Assembly: GCF_022682495.2 (NCBI RefSeq)
Contig: NC_071399.1
Location: forward strand, 3,391,342-3,455,341
Reading direction: 5' to 3'
Length of the DNA: 64,000 nucleotides
Source: Desmodus rotundus
Lineage: Eukaryota > Chordata > Mammalia > Chiroptera > Phyllostomidae
Part shown: one piece after another, positions 45,361 to 56,629 of the stretch
How the letters are laid out: each line of letters opens with the position of its first letter
Numbering within the stretch: the stretch's first letter is position 1
Program-made: the position numbers and the translations under genes
The notes under the pieces: generated by a model
What the model was told of the DNA's origin: nothing
The model's input: the letters and a program-made list of their open reading frames with translations, nothing else
The model's database searches: none

Positions 45361-46009
45361 GCGGTTACTGGCCTAGTTCTTTCAGGTGTCACGCCGGAGA
45401 GGTTATTTCAGTCAGTGAGTCCCCAGAGTGCCACGCTTCTTTCTCACCCACAGCACACCCTCAAAAGTACACAGATCCATGCCACGAGCAAGTGGGAGGA
45501 TTCCACAAAGTGGATGTGGTTACCCACCTCGAAGAACACGGCTCTGCCATGGGGAAGGCATGATCGGAACATACCTAAGACTACGTTCGGCGGAAACACG
45601 TGAATAAATGCAGAGCCCATCATTAAAATGTCAAGGAAACGTTTACGCAGCCATTTCTCAGATAATGGAAGAGGAGCCCCCCTCGAAGGGCGGTGGTAAA
45701 TGCATTTCAGTTAAATGGGAAGAGAAAGTCATTCTCATGGGAGGGGAGAGGAAGCAGTCGGCGAAGTGCAAAGTGTTGAAGGCACCGTTCAGGAGTGCAT
45801 CACCGCTCTGGAAGCTGACTAAGGAACGTAAACTGTAATGGCCGCCACCTGCAACACTCCACGCGGGTTCCAGGTGGACCAGTGACGGCCACTTGGGGAT
45901 TAACCGGTAAGCACAGCCTTTGGGTCACCAGAGACCACTCACCACTTACTTCCCGAGGGTCTATTTCAAGATGTTTTAAGTCTAAAAATTACATGATTCT
46001 GAAAGTGAA
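45361..46009. other. Unassigned stretch
   Basis: No gene is seen. Two adjoining short plus-strand frames (45415-45603 and 45608-45838) have no domain. Confidence 0.5.
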
Positions 46010-46255
46010 ATAATGATAGTAACATAAAGTAAGTGCAATTTACTGCCAGGCATTGTTCTAAGGGCTTTCTATTAACCCATATAATTCTCACAACTGTATA
46101 AGGGAAATGCTGTTATTCCCGCTTTACAAACGTGGAAACTGAGCCACAGAGAAACACTTCACTCGCCCACCTGCACAGGTAATAAACGGGCAGGTGAGAG
46201 TCACGCCCATGCGGGAGTGCTCCAGGGCCAGTGATCTGCATTGGTTCACCACACC
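46010..46255 (-). repeat. MIR SINE, antisense, nearly full length
   Basis: 'aataatgatagtaacataaa', 'actgccaggcattgttctaa', 'gggctttctattaacccata', 'taattctcacaactgtataa', 'ctgttattcccgctttacaa', 'cgtggaaactgagccacaga' and 'gtcacgcccatgcgggagtg' run through the whole MIR in reverse complement. Confidence 0.87.
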
Positions 46256-46800
46256 GTTTCCTGGGACCTGTGGGTTGCCACGTACCTGAGGAAGATGGTG
46301 TTATTTTTCAGCATCGACTATGATTCACAAATATTTTAGACGCTCCCAGTGACTTATAAGAATGATTTGGGAAAACACTAAACATAACTGATTACATGCT
46401 TTCATCTAATAATCAAAACCATGACGATGTCTCTCGTTTGGCTGGTTATGAGTATATCACAGTTTTGGTGTTTAAGTAATCTACCTTACAGTGACCACAT
46501 GAATGGGCATCAACATCTTGGATCTCAGGTACAGAGAAGCGATTATCTCACCTGTGATTGAATACATTACATCATTTTATATGGGAACTTAATAAAAATG
46601 GCAATTAACTTATGGTGACAATTAATACATTTTATTGATAATGCCAATTCTCTAGTATTTTTGCTTTCTCACTCCTGTCACCTAATTGTCCATCAAGCCC
46701 TAAGATTGTGCCTTCAAACCGTCCCCCCAACTATCCCTTATCGCCAGCCACACTGCCTGGGCCACCTCTGCACAAGTCCCGCGGGGATATGACTAGCAAT
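46256..46800. other. Unassigned AT-rich stretch
   Basis: AT-rich, repeat-free sequence with TAAT-type cores. No gene is seen. Confidence 0.45.
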
Positions 46801-46802
46801 TC

Positions 46803-47460
46803 TTTTTTTTTTTTTTTTAGAATATAGAGGTTCTTATCAACCATTGGACCCAAAATTGAGGCTTTAGCTAAAGCCTGAGATGAGTGGAAAAGTTTCATTA
46901 CATGTTCCATTGCCAACTGAAAGGGTTTGATCCAGGCACAGAGTGACCGCAGGTCACCGGCTGAGCATTCCATGGCTTGGTCAGATGTCATTCCAGCATC
47001 ACCGATGGTTTGAGTCATTTAGGGAGAATGTAGAATGAGAAGAGAATACTGGCAGTGGGGAATTGGGCCACAAAAGCATTAATAACTGTGGGCAAGAGAA
47101 GCCCACAAAAAGGTGTGCACAAGAATATCCATAGGCTAAAAAAAGAAGCCAGAGAAAGTCTCGCGAGGAGAATTTCAAGAAGAGAGGCCCTGCCAGCTGT
47201 AGCTGTCCCGGACAGAGCAGATATGAGGAGGACCGAAAAGTTTCCTTCAGATGGGGCAGCTTTGAGATCACTGATGAACCGTGAGTGTGGCTTCCAAACC
47301 TCGGGGCTCCCCGGGTGAAATCTGAAACTGGCCCGCACACGCCGAGGGCAGGGGGGACACCTCAGAAAGCGGCCGCCCACTCCAGACTGGGACGTGGCAG
47401 GTTTAATAAACCAGGAAATTTACCTCTGAGGGTTGTCTTGGGCACTGCAAGATGAGTAGA
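46803..47460 (-). mobile_element. Possible antisense A-tailed retrocopy of unknown source
   Basis: A pure T16 run at 46803-46818 reads as a poly-A tail on the minus strand, following a minus-strand frame (47018 downwards) of 60-odd codons. A further minus-strand frame covers 46999-47340. The minus strand also carries 'ggtttattaaacctgccacg' near 47397. No canonical AATAAA precedes the tail within 30 bases and no matching target-site duplication was found. The source was not recognised: a retrocopy, an LTR element or a chance T run remain possible. Confidence 0.3.
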
Positions 47461-47549
47461 TCTGCACACGGGGTTCCGTCACAAGTGCTGTCCAGGTGGT
47501 CACCATACGTTGCTCACACCCCAGGCACATGACTTCTCAAAGCTTTGTC

Positions 47550-47654
47550 TTTGCTTTAAGCACGCTGCCCATTGCTCTGTGCATCCAGGTTAACACACCT
47601 TTGCTTTAAGCATGCTGCCCGTTGCTCTGTGCATCCAGGTTAACACACCTTTGC
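47550..47654. repeat. Tandem duplication of a 50-bp unit
   Basis: Copy 1 is 47550-47599 and copy 2 is 47600-47649, followed by the first five bases of a third copy. The two full copies differ at two positions, both transitions ('cacgctgcccattg' versus 'catgctgcccgttg'). No retroelement hallmarks are present. Confidence 0.95.
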
Positions 47655-49094
47655 AGCGCCTCCTTTCAGACCCTTCAGAAGTGAACCCACCCTCAGAGAG
47701 CCTGTGACCAAGTTAACTGTCCTGTAGTCCACGCCCACCTTCAGGTAATCTTCCCTCCTTAATTCCGAGTGGACTGAACTGAACTGCAGAAGCTCGCTGC
47801 ACAAGAGGTGAGATGTTCTGATTAATGCACCCACTCCAGGCAGACCTGCAGGCTCTGACCCACCTCCCCAGCCTTTCCGTTAACTCTCCAGACCTCCTCT
47901 AGACACTCCAGGCTCTCCACAGCACATTCTGTCCTCAAACCGTGAGGCCCAGCTCCACTGCACCTGACAGGGGTTATGGGCCAGAAGACAGACCTAGTGG
48001 CACCCTGACACCTGACGGTCTGGCAAGCGACAACTTGCTTCCTACCCGGCCATCCCATCTTCCTAAACGCTGCCCCTACTAACATTAACAGCCGGTTCTC
48101 TCCTCTGGGGGTGAATTTCACCGTCCTCTGCTGCTGTTCCCCTATGACAAAATGACAAAGTATGGGACATCTTGCGTGATGGGTGTTAGGTCCCGTAGTG
48201 CATTGTAAATGAGCACATGCATGCCTGACGTAAGCAAGCACGACCAACACCACTTTTCAATGCCCCACAAAAACCCTTAAGAAATCACAGAGACCCTTTA
48301 GATAATAGAAGTAAAAGTGCTAAAGGCAGACTTTAGAATGATTTGTGTGCGAAGAACTGTAGATTTTGCATGTCAAACAAGCTCACTTAACAATGGGCCA
48401 TTCTGTACGCCCCGAAAGATACGGGGGAAGTTAAGAAACTCTATTTTCAATCTATTGTGAAATGTGGTCCAATTGCCAGAAGCAAATGAAATGTGACTTT
48501 TTTCCCCCACCAATAAATCAGTTTTAGATGCCGTTCACTTTACTTGAGATGGTGTGAAGATACAGATGATTTGATAATCCCAGAAAAAAAAATGTTGGAC
48601 GACTGTCATAAATTCAAGTCATACTTGTGGTATCAGAAGGGCGTTGGGGACATCAGAAACACAATCATTAAAATGCAATTCAAACGAGGTCTACATTTAA
48701 AGGAGAACCGGACATCCCTGAGCCGCTCTGAAACGAGTCCCTACTGTGAACCAGACAACGGGGGGCCACCCCCTGTGCGGCTGTGGGCCAGCTTCAAAGG
48801 CCCGTGTAAGCCACATCACCAAGGCAAACCTCATTCGCTTCCTGCAACGAAGGTAAGCGCTTTCTGCTTCTTCACTCATTTGCGTCTCTGGAGACGCCCG
48901 GTATCGTGTTCCAGCTGCGACATTTGAGTTATGATACCGCCTTTTGTGCTGGTAGATCTACCTGGGGCTTGAAGTCATCTTGATTCCATTGCATGAATTC
49001 AGTCCAGGCAACGGGGGCGGGGAAAGGAGTTCCATTTCCATGAGAACACGCAAGCCTCAGGAGGACGGACCAGTCGGATCAGCAATAAAGAACG
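47655..49094. other. Unassigned stretch
   Basis: No gene is seen. The 143-codon minus frame (47822-48253) and the 127-codon plus frame (48544-48927) have no recognised domain. The latter contains a good donor-like 'aaggtaagc' at 48850-48858 but no convincing acceptor. Confidence 0.5.
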
Positions 49095-49290
49095 ATCATG
49101 TGCTGCACCGCAACGCCTACTGTGTGCAGGGCCCTTTGCATGAACATACCACACGCAGTCCTCCCAGCAACCTCGCCTTTAGTATTTCATGACTAGTAAT
49201 TCATACCCACACTGTTCCTTTCTACACGTGGAGGCCGATTCAGACACGTGATCAAAGAGCAGAGAGAGGCTCAGATGCCGACTCCGACGC
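49095..49290 (-). repeat. MIR SINE, antisense (diverged)
   Basis: 'cctactgtgtgcagggccct' followed by 'ttgcatgaacataccacacg', 'cagtcctcccagcaacctcg' and 'ggaggccgattcagacacgt' follows antisense MIR. An 11-bp imperfect tandem (gacgccacgga) lies at its right edge, 49287-49308. Confidence 0.6.
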
Positions 49291-49584
49291 CACGGAGACG
49301 CCACGGAACTCCCAGGGCTGCGTGACGGCAATCCCTGGCCTTCCCCCCCCCGGAGCTCGGCGGCTGTGATCCAAGCACAGTGGTGGGAGCTCAAGAGCGG
49401 AAGGCATTAGTTTCGCTGAGACCGCCAAGCAGTCTAGAAGCCTTTGCTTCTGCAGGCTAGAAGGGGCACGTCTGGGCCAGCATGGGCAGTGACAGCGTGG
49501 AAGTGACAGCGGTGTTTCGGAGCAGAAGTGGGTTGTCAGAAGCCATCCGATTTTCAACACCACAATTTCTTGAGGGTGTTCCTG
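49291..49584. other. Unassigned spacer
   Basis: GC-rich, with overlapping short frames. Nothing is recognised. Confidence 0.45.
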
Positions 49585-50185
49585 CCTCACCCCCTCACCA
49601 TTGTATCCTCTATTCTGCCGCCAAATTTATCACCCTAAAAACACAAATCTGGTTATATAATGTCCAGGATTAAAACCCTCCACCTAAACACCGAAGTAGA
49701 ACTCAAAGCTTTAAATGGCATATAAAGGACCTCGAGCTATGGCTGCCCACCCCCTTCATTGGCTCCCCGGCCTCACCTAGCATGGCCGTCACCTGCATCA
49801 GTCCTTACCCTGCACTTTACCACCTGGGTTCCTGTGCTTTGCCAAGCTTCCGCTCCTCTCAGCCTTCCAACGTTCTGTTCCTCCAGCTTAAAGCAATCCT
49901 TGCCCCACCAAGTCCCTCACCCCATTTGTTGCTGGGTAAGCACCTACAATTTTTACTTTCCAACTTGGACGCAGCGGCCATCCCTGATCTGACACTTGGA
50001 TAGGCACGTCACCTGCACGCCCCTCACACCTGTGTGCACCACATCACAGAGCTCATGCGACTGCAGTGCAGTCCCACCTGGGGTTGTCTGCGTGTCCACT
50101 GCACGACAGGCCCAGGGGAGGCCGCATGCCCTGGGCACCCAGCACAGCGCCTGACACATAGCAGGTGCTTAGTATTTGAATTGAA

Positions 50186-50188
<3 letters not shown>
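49585..50188 (+). mobile_element. L2 LINE 3' end
   Basis: 'aaatctggttatataatgtc', 'caggattaaaaccctccacc', 'gtagaactcaaagctttaaa', 'atggcatataaaggacctcg' and the terminus 'cagcgcctgacacatagcag' followed by 'gtgcttagtatttgaatt' form the L2 3' region with its characteristic end. Confidence 0.85.
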
Positions 50189-50227
<39 letters not shown>

Positions 50228-50245
50228 TACACACACACACACACA
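50189..50245. repeat. (TC)18 then (AC)n compound microsatellite
   Basis: An uninterrupted TC run at 50189-50224, then 'acat', then AC repeats to 50245. It begins directly at the L2 3' terminus. Confidence 0.95.
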
Positions 50246-53099
50246 GAGTCTCCTGGTGTCAACTGGACTCAGTCACACTAAGGACTCCAGCCAGCACCCC
50301 AGACAGAAAAGAGCCACCCAGCCCGCCAGTAGCAGGAGAGAGCCAGCAGTCGCTGTTTCAGCCTCCACACTTGGGGGTAACTGGTTACACGTGAAAAGGT
50401 AACTGATCTACGGACACGGCCCCTTTTCCCACGGCAGGGACATTCACTGGGACAAGGAAGCACAGAGCGTGCTGCCAGACTGAAGGAGAAGGAGAAGCTG
50501 GAAGGGGCTGGGGTCACTCGCTGACCTCCCACACCCACAAGCACTCTGAGCTCGGCCACCCACAGAGCATCCCTGCTGGTCAGACGGGCATGGACCGGGC
50601 TGGACAACAAGGTGCACGAGCAATTTAGATTCTGACAAAAGAAGAAATTGGAGAGCTGAGAGGAAAAAAGCAATCATTCAAGAAAAAACACTGGACTGCA
50701 GGGTGATACACCCTGTACACAGATTTGATTGTCTGCAGCGACTAGAGCAAACTGACAGAATCGTAGGCTGATCTGCCTCACGGCACAGAAACAAGGTCAA
50801 AGACAGTCGTGAAGCCACTCGGGCCCCTCACCAACCCCATTTTCCTGTGGCTTCATTGATCCTTCAGTTACGTAGAATAGCTTCGAGCTGCAGTGATGAA
50901 TCATTTCATCGGAATCGGAGATGTCTCATTTGTCTGCTGGCTTCAGTCATGGTAAACATCGCATTGGCTGAAGAATTTATTAAGTAATTTATATCCTATA
51001 TATGCCATGTTTATTTCATGGCCAATAGTATGCTTTAGGACTATTTAAAACTTATAAAATATTATTTTTAAACTAGAACATTTTAAATCCTTGTACTTAA
51101 ACACATTTAAGGATTATTTGGTCAACTTTGTAAAGTCCTTGATGGTCAGAAAAAGCTTCTACATTCTGCTTCATAAAAAGACCTAACCTGTGAACACTGC
51201 ATGCAGCAGACACCACCCCCAGATACCAGAGTGCTTCTGGCTGAGTTGTGAGAAGGAGGCAGGCTGGGACTGGTGAGGGCCCGGGAAAGCAGGGGGGTGG
51301 GGGGCGGGTGTGCGGGTGGTGGGGGGTCGTGGGCAGGGATAACTGTAAGGTTGTGAAGTAAGACAGCGGTAGGACAACATGATTTCTACCCTCACAGAAT
51401 TACACTACCTTTGTCTTTTTTGCTACATATGTTATTACTTAATTGCAGGGTCAGCCAGTCTCATCTTGGAGAAAAATAAATGCCAACATCCTTTCAATAA
51501 ACTTACTTCCCCAGCATTCACCAAGGAGAAGTGAGAAGAAACATCAACAAAAATCAGTCAGTGAAATGATCAAAAACCGTGGAGTAAATACATTAAGGTA
51601 CTACTAATTTAAACCACCATCCCACTGAGCAAATATAAAGGACACGTTTATGGAAACAAGTGACACGTCCAAAAGCAGGTTCAAGGTCTCAACCAAGCAC
51701 TCATGTGGACATAACGCGCTGATGGTACTGATGCTGAAGGGAGGTCATACCTGATGCCCAGCAAACCACCAACAAATGCCACTCCAGCCTTCTATGCTAG
51801 AATTTCCCCCGGTTTGATTTTCCATTCCATCACAAAATAATTGTTTAATTGTCTCTGTACTATCACCAGTTTAATTCATTTTTAAAAGACGAAGTCCTTC
51901 TCCGTCACTGTTACCTGGGTCACTAACGTGTAGCGGTCAGCATCTTGCTGCCCAGAGATAAAGGGCGCACATGCACTGAGAGGTCACGTTGGAGGATTCG
52001 CAAGCGTTAGACCACCCCTCACAGCCCCGTTGTACACACAGAGAGAGAGAACCCCTTAGAATGGACGTGGGGTCTGGTCTCTTCAGGTGGGTACGTTTCT
52101 CAAATGCCATCGCAAAGACCATTCAAAGTGTGATGTAAAAAACCTTTTGCCCAGTGTGGTTACTAAAGTGGTGTTTTCTTTAAGAATCATAACAGAGAAG
52201 CTGTAGAGAACTCTTCGCTGTATCATGTAATATTAACTCCGTGGTGCCATATAGTTAGAAAAAGGAAGGGGTTGAAATGAATGTCGTTCGTGATTAAAAC
52301 CTCCCCACAGCCCCTGCTCTCTGCTGCTGCTGCTAGAGCGTCGTCAGAGCAACTGGCCCGCCTGTTCCCTCTGAAGGCAATGGGCACCGTGATGTGCTGC
52401 CTTAAGGACCGGCCTTTAAATATAAAAGAGTTGCACTCCTAAAATAGTCATTACTTCTAAAATTGTTAAAATAATGTGCCCAATGCAAACAATGACTTCT
52501 TATAGGAGGGAAATGAGCTACAAAATCAACAGCTTTTTACCAAATGACCTGGGAAATTTTTATCGATCTCTTAGCTAAATGTCGCCATGGGAAAAAAAAA
52601 TAAGAACATAAAAATCCATTAAGAAAATAATTAAACTATGAAGAGATGAAAACAATTACAGAATATACTTTATTTCTGATGAAAGCAGGACTATTATGAA
52701 ATTAGATTATCCCCACTCTGCCACCATGCTCGTCATAATTAATTCCCAAAGAAGCATCAGCAGATGCTAAAACTCGTGGCGAGAAGGAAGTCTGACAAGT
52801 GACAGGAAGTTTATATTCCTTCCTCCCAAATTATCTCCCATAACGTGCTTATTCATTACAGTGGGAAAAGGTCACTTCGCTCCTGGGAATGGGCAGGCAC
52901 CACTCTTTCCAGGAAGAGGACAAGCGCGTGCATGTGCCCCAGGGCACACAGCCTGCACGTGCGACATTCCTGCCCCAAACGCACACCTGATTCTCCTCGT
53001 GCGCAGTGTCCCTCGAAGGCCAGTTTAAGGACCTGCACCAAAACTACTGGCCACGTTCTTCAATTATCAATGTTACTTAAACAGGAAAACTGAGGTGTG
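50246..53099. other. Unassigned stretch with a G-rich tract
   Basis: No gene or confident repeat is seen over about 2.9 kb. A G-quadruplex-prone tract lies at 51292-51338. A (CTG)4 lies near 52322-52335. 50.9-51.1 kb and 52.4-52.7 kb are AT rich and repeat-free. Confidence 0.5.
51292..51338 (+). other. G-quadruplex-prone tract
   Basis: G runs of three or more occur at 51292-51297, 51299-51304, 51306-51308, 51314-51316, 51321-51326, 51331-51333 and 51336-51338, separated by loops of 1-5 bases. This satisfies G3+N1-7 several times over. Confidence 0.8.
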
Positions 53100-53565
53100 T
53101 TCTAGACTAAAAAATCCAAAAGATGGAACAACCGGGAGCCACGTGTGATCCAGGACTTTGTTTTGCTATAAAGGAGATTATTGGGACAATTGGGAAAATT
53201 TGAGTACTGTCTGCAGATTCTATTACAATATCAGTGTTAGTTTCTTATTTTGATAAATTGTACTTTGGTTAGTAAGAGAATGTCCTTGTGGTTTGGAAAT
53301 GCACACTGAAATATTTAAGAGTACAGGGGCACCATATCTGTCACATACTTTCACAAAATGAAGAAAATATATAAATAAATACACAAAGCAAATTATACTG
53401 TGTGTGTGTTTGTATTATATATATATGAGAAAGAAAGAGGAATAAAGCAAAACAAAGGTGGAAAATGTTAGTATTTTGGGAATCTGGGAAATTCTTTTTA
53501 AATATTCTTACAACTTTCCTACATGTCCGAAGTTACCTCAAAGTAAAAAGCTGGAAAACAATTAA
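53100..53565 (+). mobile_element. L1M-type 3' end, sense
   Basis: 'agactaaaaaatccaaaaga', 'attgggacaattgggaaaat', 'tgataaattgtactttggtt', 'agtaagagaatgtccttgtg', 'cactgaaatatttaagagta' and 'aggggcaccatatctgtcac' followed by 'ttacctcaaagtaaaaagct' are L1M 3' UTR landmarks in order. A TG/TA microsatellite interrupts it at 53399-53426. Confidence 0.85.
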
Positions 53566-54239
53566 AGCACTATTTTCTATCATTTTTTTCTCCAGCACTA
53601 CCAGTTACTACGATGTTCTCAGTATCTTCAGTGGAAAGTCTACAATTTTACAGCTACATCCTCTTTAATCAAGGAATATTAACAAGAAAAACAGTTCTCA
53701 TTCTCTGCCCAATCCTGAAACTAGGTGGCACGAGTTTCTCTCAGTTCTGTTGGCCTGTCCTCGGGGATAAGCTCCAGTATGTTCGAAATGCGCAGGGATC
53801 ACTTAGCCAGAAAAGAGTAAGCGTGTTACTAGTCCAAAGGAGCTAAACACATTTCAAAGGGAAAACTCCATATGACGAGTAACACTTTAGGCTACTAAAG
53901 AGGACCAATACAGATTTGAAGTCGATAGATGAATGAGAGAAGAATCATTAACTGCCCTGAAATCGTGGTGCAGTTTGGTTTCAAAGGAAAAATAAACAGC
54001 AGCAACAACAAAATCCCTGTTTTCTGAACAAAGTTTCATTCAGAGACCAGGCAGCAGCACAAAAAAGGAAGATCTTCAGCCAGTGCTACTAAAGAACTTC
54101 CCAACTGATTGCGGGAAAACGAATGCATGAAACATAATGACCGGTGTGAGTCTGCGTGTGAGTGATCACAGAGGAGCATGTCGAGTGCACGTGGTGCCGG
54201 AAGGAGATGAGGGGGTGGGTGGTGATGCACACTGTATGG
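53566..54239. other. Unassigned stretch
   Basis: No gene or repeat is recognised. Confidence 0.45.
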
Positions 54240-54318
54240 ACGATGTATCTCAGAGAAGTATGCTTGAAACTTCTATAGCCTTGTTAACCAATGTCACCCC
54301 AACACATTCGATGAAATA
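54240..54318 (+). repeat. Possible retroelement 3' end
   Basis: 'tatgcttgaaacttctatag' followed by 'accaatgtcaccccaacaca' shares its end with 13980-14110 and resembles a repeat end reading 'cttgaaacctgtataat...accaatgtcaccccaataaa'. Confidence 0.4.
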
Positions 54319-55404
54319 AGAAGTAACTGCTGCCTTGTTTACACATTTCCTTATTTTTTTGAAATGGAGGTGATCTATTTAAGCTAATGTTCCAGGTAAC
54401 TGACACTTGGCCCATCAAAATAAGTTTTGTCAATTTTTTCTTAAAGCACATTCAAGAGGCACTGTTTGATTTAGTACTAGATTTAGGGCCTACCATGGTT
54501 ATTTCTTGTTCTCTGTAGTGATACAGAAGTTTTGGTTTTTTTCTTACTTTATGATGTCCAATTTACTGATTCTTCTAGCCTGCCCCATTTTTGAGTGCTT
54601 CAAATGAACTAGAACTTGACAACTCAAACAAGTGTTAGACTTGTTGATAATGTAGAATTAGTATGCTTTGGGTACTGGTGTGTACTCTTGACTTAAAATG
54701 ATGCCAGCTTTAGGGCTTCTATTAATAATTTTAGATAACAGAGAATTTATAAAGTTATTTTCTGACTCTTGGCCAAAGTCTTAGCTCCAGATAAATTTTA
54801 CATTACTGTGATTAGCAGCGAATAAAAAAATGACAAAATGTTGGCAGAATGAAAAGCAGTTTTCTTCGTGAAGTATGGTGCAAATTGGTGACGAAGACAA
54901 TAGAAGATATTTCTATGAAGGGATCTTTCAATTCAAATGGCAAGAAAGATTCCTATGAATTACGTGGTAGAAAAGCATCTAGTTAATTTTATTACGGTGT
55001 TTTGATTTGCAAAAAAGAGAATAAGAATAAAGAGAGAAAACATACATGGATTTCCTGCTACCTCTAAAGAAGTTCAGTAAGAAGTAGTAAAATTATGAAG
55101 CCCCTGTATTTCCAAGCACATCTGCTTCTGGAATTATTAAATGAAAGGAGCATCTAAGGATCTGGCAGGGCCCCAGAGTTGTGGAGCGCCCGTACTTTGC
55201 CACGCTTGTCTGGGATCGTCTGGCCAGTCGTAGCCATTGAATGTAAGTCAGTGGGTCATGCAGACATCAGAGAAGAATGGGAATGACTGAGCCGACACCT
55301 GCCGAGGAGGTTTCATACAGAAGGTGCAGTGAGGTACTCACAGGACCGATCAGTATGTGAAGTTCAATGTCAGAACTTAGACCCCAAATGCTTGATACGT
55401 ATGT
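54319..55404. other. Unassigned AT-rich stretch
   Basis: About 1.1 kb of AT-rich sequence without recognised repeats or open frames of note. It may hold conserved non-coding sequence, which needs cross-species alignment to test. Confidence 0.4.
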
Positions 55405-55530
55405 TTGCATGCCAACACAGCTAACAGTTACCAAGTATCTACCATGTGACTTACATGGCTTATCTCACTTATCCTGATTCCATGATGAGGAAAACAAGCG
55501 AGACTTCACCTGCCCTCATTTACATGGAAA
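55405..55530 (-). repeat. MIR fragment, antisense (diverged)
   Basis: 'gttaccaagtatctaccatg' followed by 'acatggcttatctcacttat' and 'gatgaggaaaacaagcgaga' follows antisense MIR. Confidence 0.5.
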
Positions 55531-55984
55531 TGCTTCCTCATCTGTGCATAGCAGCCTGGAGCTGGGACTCCTAACTGAGGGCAGTGCTTCCTCATATCCC
55601 TGCCACTCACCTCCCACCCTTTCTGCCTGTCAATTTGATTCATCCAGTCATCCTGAAGCTTAACGCAGCTTCTCCCGCCCTGACCTGCGGGTTCCTTTCC
55701 CACCCTAGTTTACACAGAGCTGGTGGCTGCTCCCGGGAGCTGCTCTAACCCAGGCTGGTGCAGGGGCCTCTCCCTTCTTCACACCGGCGTGTGCTGGGCG
55801 AGCCGGGCCTGCGAGCCACACACGCTGCCCTCACCAGCCGGCTTCCACTTTGTGTAAACTAGGAAACCAGGCTACTTACTGGCAAAGGGGCAATCTGCAG
55901 TGTGATTTATTTTCACTCACACTTCCTTTGTAAGAACTCACGCAATGTGTATGCCTCCTGGCTGTCTTCTGGAGAACTAAGATT
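55531..55984. other. Unassigned stretch
   Basis: Moderately GC rich. No gene or repeat is recognised. Confidence 0.45.
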
Positions 55985-56110
55985 ATGCTCATTAACAATT
56001 GATCATGCATTCATTCATTCAATAAATACATACTGTGAGCCGACTGATCCTTACTAGGCTTTACAGCCTAGATGCTACAGATGTCGCAGTGAACAATGGA
56101 GGCCACTCCG
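55985..56110 (-). repeat. L2 3' end, antisense
   Basis: 'cattcattcattcaataaat' followed by 'tacagatgtcgcagtgaaca' is the reverse complement of the L2 terminus ('gttcactgctgtatcc...caataaatatttgttgaatgaatgaa'). Confidence 0.65.
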
Positions 56111-56132
56111 TGACCACGTGACATGGCCCCCT

Positions 56133-56154
56133 CCCCCCCCCCCCCCCCCCCCCC
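56133..56154. repeat. (C)22 homopolymer
   Basis: Twenty-two consecutive C bases, preceded by five more Cs and one T. Homopolymers of this length are rare and prone to sequencing error. Confidence 0.9.
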
Positions 56155-56335
56155 GCCGTGTGACAAAGCCGGTCTGCAGCACAATGATGGAGACCTGCCT
56201 CCATAGACTTAAGGTCAAAGGAGAAACTGTGGGTGAAGCCTATTTCATTCCTGATAGAAAAAGAAATAAAAAACCTTGAAAGAAAAATCCAATGCGCTTC
56301 TCTCTGCCCTCCAGTGATTGTAGTTGAAACCACAC

Positions 56336-56350
56336 CCACCAGAGGGCGAC
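56336..56350 (+). promoter_or_regulatory. Strong CTCF-like core
   Basis: CCACCAGAGGGCGAC fits the CTCF core CCASYAGRGGGCRS at every constrained position apart from the final base, and it is not inside a recognised repeat. Occupancy is not shown by sequence alone. Confidence 0.5.
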
Positions 56351-56525
56351 GTAACCACGGAAATGGACTGTCCGTGGTCACAGCACAGTGGTCTCACTCA
56401 AGTGAAATTGTGACTTGGATCTCGTTCTCGTTTCTCAAAGGGTCCGTTGAAACGCTAAGGCTCGGCAAACACTGCATTGTTTCGGTCATTACAGCTGGCT
56501 CGTGGTGATGGGTTCTCTTCTAAAG

Positions 56526-56602
56526 GCAGGGTGACAGCCGTCCTAGTTTGCCTGGGACGGAGGGATGAAAGGGGCCAGGCCCAGCTGGTCACCCTGCTGA
56601 AG
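56526..56602. mobile_element. Short DNA transposon relic with terminal inverted repeats
   Basis: It begins 'gcagggtgacagccgtccta' and ends 'gctggtcaccctgct'. The ends 'gcagggtgac' and 'gtcaccctgc' are exact reverse complements. The inner 'gtttgcctgggac' recalls a MER-class element with 'agggtgacc...cctggtttgcctgggac'. Confidence 0.5.
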
Positions 56603-56629
56603 TGACTCCGAACGTTTGCATTTAACAAG

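Noticed and set aside
47822..48253. 143-codon minus-strand frame
   Set aside because: No domain, no known family, and no start or splice context. Chance length in moderately GC-rich sequence.
48544..48868. Possible exon ending at 'aaggtaagc'
   Set aside because: There is a good donor-like site, but no convincing acceptor and no recognisable protein. The frame simply runs past the donor.
46787..49201. 'atgactagcaattc' and 'atgactagtaattc' as a target-site duplication around a 2.4-kb insertion
   Set aside because: The right copy lies inside a MIR element that continues undisturbed across it, so it cannot be an insertion boundary.
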